Origin: Limnohabitans sp.
GTDB taxonomy: Bacteria > Pseudomonadota > Gammaproteobacteria > Burkholderiales > Burkholderiaceae_C
DNA: 10,605 nucleotides
Direction of reading: 5' to 3'
NCBI GenBank assembly: GCA_018883305.1
Contig: VEQI01000084.1
Span: 1 to 10,605, forward strand
A model generated the notes under the pieces. That model saw only the letters and a list, made by a program, of their open reading frames with translations, made no database searches and had not been told where the DNA came from. The position numbers were made by a program, and so were the translations under genes. Within the stretch, counting starts at the first letter, position 1. Every line of letters begins with the position of its first letter. Shown here one piece after another: positions 1-5,554 of the stretch.

Positions 1-182
1 ATCTCAATGGCACCGAGTTAAGAGCCTTTGCGGGGAATTTCCTCTACTCCACCGGTGCCAATGAAACCGCCGGACGACACACCCTGGGGCATTTTGATTT
101 GCCCATGCGCCACTGCACCATCATGCTGGATGAGCTGATGGTGGTGAACCAGGGCCAGTTGTGCAACGAGGCGTTTGCCTGA
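1..182 (+). CDS. C-terminal end of an M29 aminopeptidase-like / 2,5-dihydroxypyridine 5,6-dioxygenase-like metalloenzyme (partial)
   Basis: This reading frame is open from the left edge (first full codon at 3) to TGA at 180-182 and gives the last 59 residues of a protein whose start lies outside the window. The visible part includes FLYSTGANETAGRHTLGHFDLPM. This pattern, a Ser/Thr-Gly turn followed by a His-x-Asp segment, resembles the C-terminal metal-site region of the NicX-type 2,5-dihydroxypyridine dioxygenases, which share the fold of M29 leucyl aminopeptidases. The histidines in HTLGHFD are candidate metal ligands. Only the tail is visible, so the choice between peptidase and ring-cleaving dioxygenase is open, and the family call is recalled similarity rather than an alignment. 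It ends 27 bases before the next gene on the same strand, which suggests co-transcription. Confidence 0.5.
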   Translation, partial: LNGTELRAFAGNFLYSTGANETAGRHTLGHFDLPMRHCTIMLDELMVVNQGQLCNEAFA

Positions 183-209
183 TCCACGCTTTCACTCTCA
201 AGGTCAACC

Positions 210-1478
210 ATGAACAGCGACTATCTGCGTGACTACGCCGCCTCTGCCGACGCCAATGCCCTGGCGGATGGCCTGCCTCTGACACCTTTGCAAAAGAAAC
301 TCATCGCCCAGGTGGACGAGGTGGGCGTGCGCTGGGCCGAACGCGCCTTTGCCCATGACCGTGACGCCAGTTTTCCGACGGAAAACTTTCAAGACCTGCA
401 CAAGATGGGCTTCTTCGGGTTGTGCGTTCCCGAGCGGCTGGGCGGCATGGGTGCGGATTACCGTACCTACATGCTGGTGGCTTCGCGCATTGGGTATTAC
501 TGTGGCTCCACGGCCAACACCTTCAACATGCACAACGCCAATGCCTTGTGGACCGCCAGCATGGTGGATGCGCTGGACATGACGCCTGAGCAGCGCAGCC
601 AGCATGAGCACAACCGTGCCATCCACTATGCCAACATGCTTCAGGGCGCCATCTACGCCCAGCCATTTTCAGAAGGCAGTGGCGCGGCAGCCGGCCGGCA
701 CCCCTTTGGCACCGTGGCCACCCGACGCGATGGCGGCTGGGTGCTCAATGGCAAGAAGATCTTTGCGTCACTCTCGGGCTCGGCCCAGTACTACGGCGTG
801 CTGTGCACGGAGGATGTGCCCAACCCCACCATGGCTCACACCCTGTTCATGGCGGTACCGGCCAACAGCCCGGGCCTGAGCATCGTGGGTGACTGGGACC
901 CGCTGGGGATGCGGGGCACGGTCTCGCGCACCCTGCTGCTGAAGGACATCCATTTAAGCGATGAAGCCGCCATGATGCCGCGTGGTGTGTATGCGCAGGC
1001 GGCCAGCCGCTATCCGCACATGTTCATGACACTCACGCCCACCTACATGGGTGTGGCGCAAGCCGCCTATGACTTCGCCGTGGCTTACCTGCGCGCCGAC
1101 ATCGACGGGGTGAATGTCAAGCGTCGCATGTACCCCACCAAACAAATCGCCATTGCCGAGATGTACATCAAGCTGCAGCAAGCCTGGGCACTGTTTCATC
1201 GCACCACCTCCGAATTCAAGCTCGACCCTTCCCGCAGCGAACGCATGCGCGCCCTGGCCTGCCAGTACACCATCATGGAATATTGCGCAGAGATTTGCTC
1301 CGCCGCCGTGAAGGTCTGTGGTGGCCAGGCCATGCTCAAGACCTTTGCCCTGGAGCGCCTATTCCGCGACAGCCGTTGCGGCGCCCTGATGCTGCCCTGG
1401 ACGGCTGAGATTTGCCTGGATCGTCTGGGCAAGGGGCTGCTCTACAACGAAGGCGAGCCGCGCGAAGAAGCGGTGTGA
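210..1478 (+). CDS. Acyl-CoA dehydrogenase-fold flavoprotein, probably without the canonical catalytic glutamate
   Basis: The 422-residue product has the order and length of an acyl-CoA dehydrogenase: an N-terminal helical domain (about 20-145), a beta-domain flavin loop AQPFSEGSG near 150-158, the conserved NGKKIF strand near 180-185, and a C-terminal helical bundle with CGGQAMLKTF and a LERLFRDSR helix near 380-389. The fold implies FAD binding and alpha,beta-oxidation of an acyl thioester or a related flavin reaction in the cytoplasm. By eye, the position of the medium-chain enzyme's C-terminal glutamate (nine residues after the Arg-Asp arginine) falls at Leu395/Pro396 within LMLPWTAE. The helix-G glutamate of isovaleryl-CoA dehydrogenase aligns with Met271. 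The reaction may therefore not be a standard dehydrogenation. The start at 210 is supported by AAGG at 200-203 with a 6-base spacer. It is probably an operon partner of the preceding metalloenzyme gene; substrate unknown. Confidence 0.85.
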   Translation: MNSDYLRDYAASADANALADGLPLTPLQKKLIAQVDEVGVRWAERAFAHDRDASFPTENFQDLHKMGFFGLCVPERLGGMGADYRTYMLVASRIGYYCGSTANTFNMHNANALWTASMVDALDMTPEQRSQHEHNRAIHYANMLQGAIYAQPFSEGSGAAAGRHPFGTVATRRDGGWVLNGKKIFASLSGSAQYYGVLCTEDVPNPTMAHTLFMAVPANSPGLSIVGDWDPLGMRGTVSRTLLLKDIHLSDEAAMMPRGVYAQAASRYPHMFMTLTPTYMGVAQAAYDFAVAYLRADIDGVNVKRRMYPTKQIAIAEMYIKLQQAWALFHRTTSEFKLDPSRSERMRALACQYTIMEYCAEICSAAVKVCGGQAMLKTFALERLFRDSRCGALMLPWTAEICLDRLGKGLLYNEGEPREEAV

Positions 1479-1486
1479 TGTGACCT

Positions 1487-1915
1487 TCACTCATTCACCA
1501 TGGTGGTGGTGGCACTCAGCACCACGGCCTGGTTGATGGCGCTCATCAGGCTGCCCAACCCCAGTCCGGTATACGTGTAATCCACCTGCACACTTAAGGG
1601 GTTGGGGAACATTGCGGGCGTGGACTGCACGACGGTGACCACCGGGTCCTTGGACGTGCCCAGGGAGATCAGCGCACCCCGGGTGTAATTCAGCACCACT
1701 TGCTGAATCTCTGCGGTAGTCAGCTTGGGCTGGCGCAAGACAATGCCTGCGCGAGCCCCCTCACGACTGGCTTGCGTCAGCACGGCCTTGTCGTACAGCG
1801 CCACGCTCAGCTCGATCAAGCCAAAGAGCACAAACAAGAACACCGGCAACACCAACGCCAGTTCCACGCTGCTGGTGCCACGCTGCTTGCTCTCACGCTT
1901 TATCCATCTTGTCAT
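1487..1915 (-). CDS. tadE: TadE-family minor pilin (pseudopilin)
   Basis: The 142-residue protein begins with a short basic leader and then a type IVb pilin-like segment: glycine 13 precedes TSSVELALVLPVFLFVLFG, with glutamate 18 at +5 of the predicted mature protein and a hydrophobic helix through about residue 36. This is the TadE pattern. The prepilin peptidase TadV should cleave after Gly13, leaving a minor pilin or assembly factor with a periplasmic C-terminal domain. ATG at 1915 is preferred over an in-frame GTG at 1924 because that GTG lies inside the ribosome-binding sequence GAGAGGTG (1922-1929 on this strand), 6 bases before the ATG. The gene is divergent from flp and converges on the dehydrogenase gene with 8 bases between the stops. 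Tad loci usually carry tadE beside tadF and tadG in the main operon. Here it stands alone. Confidence 0.9.
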   Translation of the reverse strand: MTRWIKRESKQRGTSSVELALVLPVFLFVLFGLIELSVALYDKAVLTQASREGARAGIVLRQPKLTTAEIQQVVLNYTRGALISLGTSKDPVVTVVQSTPAMFPNPLSVQVDYTYTGLGLGSLMSAINQAVVLSATTTMVNE

Positions 1916-1921
1916 GGTGTT

Positions 1922-1929
1922 CACCTCTC
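1922..1929 (-). promoter_or_regulatory. Ribosome binding site deciding the tadE start
   Basis: On the minus strand the sequence is GAGAGGTG followed by AACACC and ATG (1915-1913). The GAGGTG core is a strong Shine-Dalgarno match at the right distance from that ATG. The in-frame GTG at 1924-1922 is part of this site, so starting there would leave no upstream site. Confidence 0.75.
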
Positions 1930-1942
1930 ACGGAATACCGCC

Positions 1943-1956
1943 GGCACTCTAGTGCC
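1943..1956. repeat. Inverted repeat GGCACT-CT-AGTGCC in the tadE/flp intergenic region
   Basis: Two exactly complementary 6-base arms (1943-1948 and 1951-1956) are separated by two bases. The repeat lies 27 bases upstream of the preferred tadE start, where a tadE promoter would be expected. It could be an operator or, if transcribed, a leader hairpin. Its arms differ from those of the three other repeats in this region. Confidence 0.55.
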
Positions 1957-1960
1957 CACC

Positions 1961-1976
1961 AACATGGCCGGATGTT
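1961..1976. repeat. Inverted repeat AACAT-N6-ATGTT
   Basis: Arms AACAT (1961-1965) and ATGTT (1972-1976) are exact complements around a 6-base centre, GGCCGG. This is the leftmost and weakest of three repeats with AACAY/RTGTT arms between tadE and flp. Five-base arms alone could occur by chance, so confidence rests on the two better copies downstream. Confidence 0.4.
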
Positions 1977-2024
1977 CGGCTGCGCACGCACGTCATCGGA
2001 CACCTGGCCTGCGGCCGAATGTGC

Positions 2025-2041
2025 GAACACAGACGGTGTTC
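2025..2041. repeat. Inverted repeat GAACAC-N5-GTGTTC
   Basis: Six-base arms GAACAC (2025-2030) and GTGTTC (2036-2041) are exact complements around AGACG. The inner arm sequence AACAC/GTGTT also occurs in the palindrome at 2078-2093. The centre-to-centre distance is 52.5 bases, close to five turns of B-DNA, as expected if one dimeric regulator binds both sites on the same face. Confidence 0.55.
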
Positions 2042-2077
2042 TCCCCCCCTCGCCCCTTAAGGTCTCACCCGTGCTTG

Positions 2078-2093
2078 CAACACCCGGGTGTTG
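2078..2093. promoter_or_regulatory. Perfect 16-bp palindrome CAACACCCGGGTGTTG upstream of flp (putative operator)
   Basis: The sequence is identical to its own reverse complement over 16 bases and ends 43 bases before the flp ATG. A TTGCAA hexamer (2075-2080) overlaps its left edge and could be a -35 element, although the sequence 17 bases on (CATGTC) is a poor -10. The position fits an operator for a dimeric regulator of the pilus operon. If transcription starts upstream, the RNA could instead fold here. No convincing uridine tract follows, so a terminator is unlikely. The regulator is unidentified. Confidence 0.6.
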
Positions 2094-2136
2094 TCGGCAT
2101 GTCTTTCAACCCTTTTTCAACTCAACGAGGTTATTC

Positions 2137-2328
2137 ATGTACCAAGCACTGCTTCAATCCACCCGTCAATTCCTGCGCGACGAATCCGGCGTTTCTGCCA
2201 TTGAGTACGGCCTGCTGGCCGCCCTGGTGGCGCTGGCCATCGTGGGCGGCGCTGGCGCGCTGGGCAAGGACCTCAATGACATCTTCTCGGCCATCGGCAC
2301 CAAGCTGATTTCCTACAAGCCGGCTTGA
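2137..2328 (+). CDS. flp: Flp-type major pilin prepilin
   Basis: This small gene encodes 63 residues and has the classic Flp layout: an 18-residue leader ending RDESG, then VSAIEYGLLAALVALAIVGG. TadV should cleave after Gly18, placing glutamate and tyrosine at +5 and +6 of a 45-residue mature pilin. The conserved Glu-Tyr pair and the following hydrophobic helix are diagnostic of the Flp family. The mature subunits polymerise into the adhesive Tad pilus. The ATG at 2137 is preceded by ACGAGG (2125-2130) with a 6-base spacer. The reading frame stays open further upstream, but that extension crosses the operator-like palindrome and has no pilin character. As the first gene of the rightward operon it is probably the most highly expressed, and it is followed closely by its peptidase gene. 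Confidence 0.95.
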   Translation: MYQALLQSTRQFLRDESGVSAIEYGLLAALVALAIVGGAGALGKDLNDIFSAIGTKLISYKPA

Positions 2329-2352
2329 TCGGCGCCTTTGGCACTGGCCACC

Positions 2353-2799
2353 ATGTCTGCTCTGTCCTGGGACGTCACGCGCTGGAGCGCCATGGGTCTG
2401 ATGCTGCTGATGGCAGTGGCAACGGACCTGCGACACCGACGCATCCCCAACCGCGTCGTGCTGTCGGGTGCGCTGGCGGGATTGGCCCTGGCGCTGGGTC
2501 CAGGTCAACTGGGTCTGACGCTGTCTCTGCTGGGCGGCCTGGTGGCCTTTTCAATCTTCCTGACCCTGCATGTCCTGGGTTGGATAGGGGCCGGCGACGT
2601 GAAGCTGGCCGCGGCCACGGGCTTGTATTTCAGCCCGTCGCAAGCCGTCCAGGCTTGCTTGATGATTTTGCTGGCCGGTGGTCTGGTGGCGTTGCTTTGG
2701 CAAGCATGGATGCGCACCGGACCGCGAGGACAGATTCCTTATGGCGTGGCCATCGCGCTGGGATCTGGTTACCAGGCCTGGCGAGTGGGCGTTTTTTAA
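2353..2799 (+). CDS. tadV: TadV/CpaA prepilin peptidase (A24 aspartic protease, short form)
   Basis: The product (148 residues from ATG 2353) is a polytopic membrane protein with the two aspartates of A24 prepilin peptidases. Asp25 lies in ATDLRHRRIPN and Asp81 in the GAGDVK motif, both at cytoplasmic ends of membrane helices. The N-terminal methylase domain of long PilD-type enzymes is absent, as is normal for TadV/CpaA. It should process Flp and TadE. The start is uncertain: no clear ribosome-binding site precedes ATG 2353, and an in-frame TTG at 2338 would add five residues. Coupling to termination of flp, whose stop is 24 bases upstream, would explain this. Several leucine- and alanine-rich helices span the rest of the protein. 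Confidence 0.9.
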   Translation: MSALSWDVTRWSAMGLMLLMAVATDLRHRRIPNRVVLSGALAGLALALGPGQLGLTLSLLGGLVAFSIFLTLHVLGWIGAGDVKLAAATGLYFSPSQAVQACLMILLAGGLVALLWQAWMRTGPRGQIPYGVAIALGSGYQAWRVGVF

Positions 2800-2813
2800 A
2801 CCCTGAACACACG

Positions 2814-3629
2814 ATGAATTCATACCGCTCCTTGATGGCATTGCTGGTCTCCACGCTGTTGGGACTGGGCGCAGTGGGACTGCTCTCACGTTGGATGCAA
2901 CAACAAATGGCCGCACAAACCATGGACGTGGTGGTGGCAGCCCATGACATTCCGGTGGGCACGCGCTTGCAAGAAGGCATGTTGAAGTCCGTGCGCTGGC
3001 CCAGTGCCACGCCGATCAAAGACCCGTTGAACAACCTGCAGGCGGCGGTGGGTCGCGTGGTCAACATGGCCGTGTTTCAAGACGAGCCCCTGGTGCTGGG
3101 CAAACTCGCGCCGGTGGGTGAGAAAGGTGGCTTGTCGGCCCAGATTCGCGACGGGCAACGCGCCGTCACCGTGAAAGTGAATGAGGTGATCGGTGTGGCC
3201 GGGTTTGCCTTGCCCGGCAATTTTGTCGACGTGATGGTCAACACCACCGACCAACTCAACCACCCGCTCTCCAAGATCGTGCTGGAACGCATCCAGGTGC
3301 TGGCCGTGGCACAAGACATCACCACGCCCGAAGGCAAACCCAAGGTGGTGAATGCCGTCACGCTGGAGGTCAGCCCGGCGCAGGCCGAGGCCATTGATCT
3401 GGCGCGCAGCATTGGCACCCTCTCGCTGGTGCTTCGCAATCAGCGCGACCCTGCCGGCGCGGTCACACCGGGCGCGCGCAAGGACGACTTGTTGCGCACG
3501 GCCTGGCAGCCGCCCACCCGGTCCACGCCACCACCCCTGCGCGTGAAGCTGCCAGCAACGGCCCTCGTGCCGGCACCACAACCGCCCGTCACGCCCATCA
3601 TCCGTGGCCTGACGCTCTCCGCCGAATAA
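2814..3629 (+). CDS. rcpC: RcpC/CpaB Flp pilus assembly protein with SAF domain
   Basis: The 271-residue product starts with a signal-anchor helix (about 7-25). An SAF-type beta-clip domain follows from about residue 38, beginning DVVVAAHDIPVGTRL, and then the RcpC/CpaB domain, including a GFALPGNFVDVMV segment. The last 45 or so residues are proline-rich. CpaB proteins act in the periplasm with the secretin, and the SAF domain is proposed to contact peptidoglycan or carbohydrate. ATG 2814 lies 14 bases after the tadV stop with only a weak ribosome-binding site. The frame is open upstream, but that part overlaps tadV and does not resemble the family. Its stop is directly followed by an ATG in the secretin frame. 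Confidence 0.9.
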   Translation: MNSYRSLMALLVSTLLGLGAVGLLSRWMQQQMAAQTMDVVVAAHDIPVGTRLQEGMLKSVRWPSATPIKDPLNNLQAAVGRVVNMAVFQDEPLVLGKLAPVGEKGGLSAQIRDGQRAVTVKVNEVIGVAGFALPGNFVDVMVNTTDQLNHPLSKIVLERIQVLAVAQDITTPEGKPKVVNAVTLEVSPAQAEAIDLARSIGTLSLVLRNQRDPAGAVTPGARKDDLLRTAWQPPTRSTPPPLRVKLPATALVPAPQPPVTPIIRGLTLSAE

Positions 3630-3644
3630 ATGGTCTTGCTTTTG

Positions 3645-3650
3645 AAAGAG
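3645..3650 (+). promoter_or_regulatory. Ribosome binding site deciding the rcpA start
   Basis: AAAGAG at 3645-3650 lies 6 bases before ATG 3657. The earlier in-frame ATG at 3630 touches the rcpC stop codon and has no comparable site, so 3657 is preferred. Confidence 0.55.
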
Positions 3651-3656
3651 AACTTC

Positions 3657-5201
3657 ATGCGCTTGTTCCCGCTGGCTGTGTCTACTGGTATGCCCTCCCT
3701 CTGTGCTTTTTCGCTGTTCAACTGGATCACTTTCAAGTCGTGTGCCCCGCCTCATCAGCGGCCCCGCACACGCCAACGACTCACCACCTGGCTATGGCCG
3801 CTGATGGCCATGCTCACCCCATTGGCCCACGCCCAGAACGCGCCCCCGGCCAAAGGCAGCACCGCACCCGCCCCTGCTGTGGCGCGCCCGCCAGCGTCCA
3901 CGGAGAGCGACATCATCACGGCGCCGGGTGTGCATCTCACACAAGGCAAATCCACGGTCTTGAAATTACCCGAGACCGCCACTCGCCTGTCGGTGGGCAA
4001 CCCCGAGGTGGCGGACGTGATGCTGGTCAACCCGCGTGAGGTCTACCTGCTGGGCAAAAAGCCCGGCACCACCAACCTGTTTGTCTGGACACCCAGCGGC
4101 AAAACCACCATGCGCCCCGTGGAGGTGCGGGTGGACGTGGACACCTTGCACCACCGCCTGAAGCACCTCATGCCCAGTGCGGAACATGTCACGGTGGAAG
4201 CGCTGGCCGATCATGTGGTGCTCAGTGGTCAGGTCAGCGACGCCATGAAAGTTCAGCGGCTGGTGCAACTGAGTGAAGCCTTCAATGGCGGTCGCAAGGT
4301 GGTCAACCTGTTGCGCGTGAGTGGCAGTCAGCAGGTGATGCTGGAAGTGAAAGTGGCTGAAGTGTCCAAGACGCTACTGGAGCAACTGGGCGTGGACATG
4401 AACCTGACTCGAACCGTGGGTGGCACCTCGATCAATTTCCTGTCACAACTGCTGGCCTCCGGCTCCAGCAGCCTGAGCTTCACCCGGCCGGACGGGCGCA
4501 CGCAAGTCACGGTCAATGCGGACATGAAGCGCGGTCTGGTGAAGGTGCTGGCCGAGCCCACCATCACCGCCATCCATGGTCAGGAGGGATCGTTCCTGGC
4601 AGGTGGCAAGATCTTCATTCCAGTGCCCCAAAGCAACACCACGGGGGGCACCGTGATCACCCTGGAAGAAAAAGAGTTTGGCGTGGGCCTGCGCTTTTTA
4701 CCCACGGTGCTGGAAGACGGCGTGATTCATCTGCGTGTCACCCCCGAAGTCTCGGAGCTGTCACAGGTGGGCACCACCATCACCGGCATGACCGGGCAAA
4801 CCAGCCTGCTGCCCTCCATCACCACCCGGCGTGCGTCCACCACGGTGCAATTGCGCGATGGTGAGAGCTTTGCGATTGGCGGGCTGATCAAGAGCAATGT
4901 TTCGCAAACCATCAAGTCCGTGCCCTTGCTGGGCGACATTCCGGTGCTTGGGGCCCTCTTTCGAAGCACGGCCTTTCAGACCGAGCAATCCGAACTGTTG
5001 TTTGTGGTCACGCCCCGCCTGGCGCAACCCCTGAGCACGGTGCAAAGCCTGCCCACGGACAGTTACCACCCGCCCTCGCGTGTGGAGCGCGTTCTGGAAG
5101 GTCGTCTGGAAGCGAAGGAACCTCCTCCGACGGCGAAGGAGCCATCTCCCACGCCGCCCACGTCCAGCGCACCCGTGCCCGCCCAAGCTGAGCAACCTTG
5201 A
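3657..5201 (+). CDS. rcpA: RcpA/CpaC outer-membrane secretin of the Tad pilus
   Basis: The product (514 residues from ATG 3657) has the CpaC layout. An export signal ends LTPLAHA|Q at residue 59. The pilus-formation N-terminal domain runs over about 90-160 with SVGNPEVADVMLVNP. A BON-like segment follows at about 165-215, then the secretin domain from about 228. That domain contains the VPLLGDIPVLGALF signature near 422 and a final FVVTPRL strand. It forms the gated outer-membrane channel for the Flp pilus. Two features are odd. Some 40 residues with an extra hydrophobic stretch precede the apparent signal peptide, and no usable start lies closer to it. The C-terminal tail (from about 470) is rich in proline and carries a small tandem duplication. 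An ATG at 3630 would add nine residues. Confidence 0.93.
   Translation: MRLFPLAVSTGMPSLCAFSLFNWITFKSCAPPHQRPRTRQRLTTWLWPLMAMLTPLAHAQNAPPAKGSTAPAPAVARPPASTESDIITAPGVHLTQGKSTVLKLPETATRLSVGNPEVADVMLVNPREVYLLGKKPGTTNLFVWTPSGKTTMRPVEVRVDVDTLHHRLKHLMPSAEHVTVEALADHVVLSGQVSDAMKVQRLVQLSEAFNGGRKVVNLLRVSGSQQVMLEVKVAEVSKTLLEQLGVDMNLTRTVGGTSINFLSQLLASGSSSLSFTRPDGRTQVTVNADMKRGLVKVLAEPTITAIHGQEGSFLAGGKIFIPVPQSNTTGGTVITLEEKEFGVGLRFLPTVLEDGVIHLRVTPEVSELSQVGTTITGMTGQTSLLPSITTRRASTTVQLRDGESFAIGGLIKSNVSQTIKSVPLLGDIPVLGALFRSTAFQTEQSELLFVVTPRLAQPLSTVQSLPTDSYHPPSRVERVLEGRLEAKEPPPTAKEPSPTPPTSSAPVPAQAEQP
5112..5153 (+). repeat. Tandem 21-base duplication in the rcpA tail
   Basis: Two adjacent 21-base units (5112-5132 and 5133-5153) match at 17 of 21 positions and encode AKEPPPT followed by AKEPSPT. 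The unit is a whole number of codons, so the duplication keeps the frame and lengthens the proline-rich C-terminal tail. Confidence 0.75.
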
Positions 5202-5220
5202 ACCACCCCTCGCCTCACCC

Positions 5221-5224
5221 GGAG
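5221..5224 (+). promoter_or_regulatory. Ribosome binding site deciding the lipoprotein start
   Basis: GGAG sits 6 bases before ATG 5231. An in-frame TTG at 5198 overlaps the rcpA stop but would put eleven polar and proline residues before the lipoprotein signal, so ATG 5231 is preferred. Confidence 0.6.
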
Positions 5225-5230
5225 TTACCG

Positions 5231-5545
5231 ATGATTAATTCACATGCATGTGGCCGGCTCGTCATGACCTGGGGCCTGGTCTGCACCATGACCCTGTTGG
5301 CTGGCTGCGCAGACACGCCCACCGTGGTGGATCGCCAATTCGGTGCGTCGCTGCGGCAGATCCAGACCGCGCAATCCGTTCACTTGCACCACACCCCCAC
5401 CGCCTACCCGCCCATGGTGTCTGACGGCACCAGCGGCAAGGCCGCTATCGACCGGTTTCACAAGAGCTATGAAACACCCATGCCTCCGGGCAACATCTTC
5501 AACATCGGCGTGGGCACGCCGATGACGGCGCAACCCGCTCGCTGA
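5231..5545 (+). CDS. Small outer-membrane lipoprotein of the Tad locus
   Basis: The 104-residue product has a lipoprotein signal: a hydrophobic stretch ending TLLAGC, with Cys26 as the predicted lipidated residue. Alanine at +2 does not trigger inner-membrane retention, so outer-membrane location is likely. After the signal come FGASLRQIQTAQ, then SDGTSGKAAIDRFHKSY, and a NIFNIGVGT ending. I recall this pattern from small 'pilus assembly' lipoproteins between the secretin and TadZ genes of other betaproteobacterial tad loci. Its place matches the slot held by RcpB or CpaD elsewhere, but it is shorter and I cannot show homology. A role in stabilising or targeting the secretin is inferred from position and localisation only. 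It is 29 bases after rcpA and 9 bases before tadZ. Confidence 0.8.
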   Translation: MINSHACGRLVMTWGLVCTMTLLAGCADTPTVVDRQFGASLRQIQTAQSVHLHHTPTAYPPMVSDGTSGKAAIDRFHKSYETPMPPGNIFNIGVGTPMTAQPAR

Positions 5546-5554
5546 AAGTCAACC

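Noticed and set aside
1497..1506. Palindrome CACCATGGTG followed by a GTG-rich run at the end of tadE
   Set aside because: It lies inside the tadE coding region, where MVNE and Thr codons explain it, and lacks a uridine tract, so a terminator or site function is unsupported.
1909..2136. Upstream extension of the flp frame to 139 codons
   Set aside because: The extension crosses the palindrome and the inverted repeats and has no pilin features. The ATG at 2137 has a good ribosome-binding site and gives the normal Flp length.
1925..2136. Sigma54 promoter for flp
   Set aside because: No TGGCAC-N5-TTGCA-like pair with correct GG/GC spacing is present. The TGGCCTGC stretch near 2005 does not align with the consensus.
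2886..3776. Minus-strand open frame of about 296 codons opposite rcpC and the start of rcpA
   Set aside because: It overlaps two well-supported genes, spans their boundary, and has the low-complexity composition of a shadow frame.
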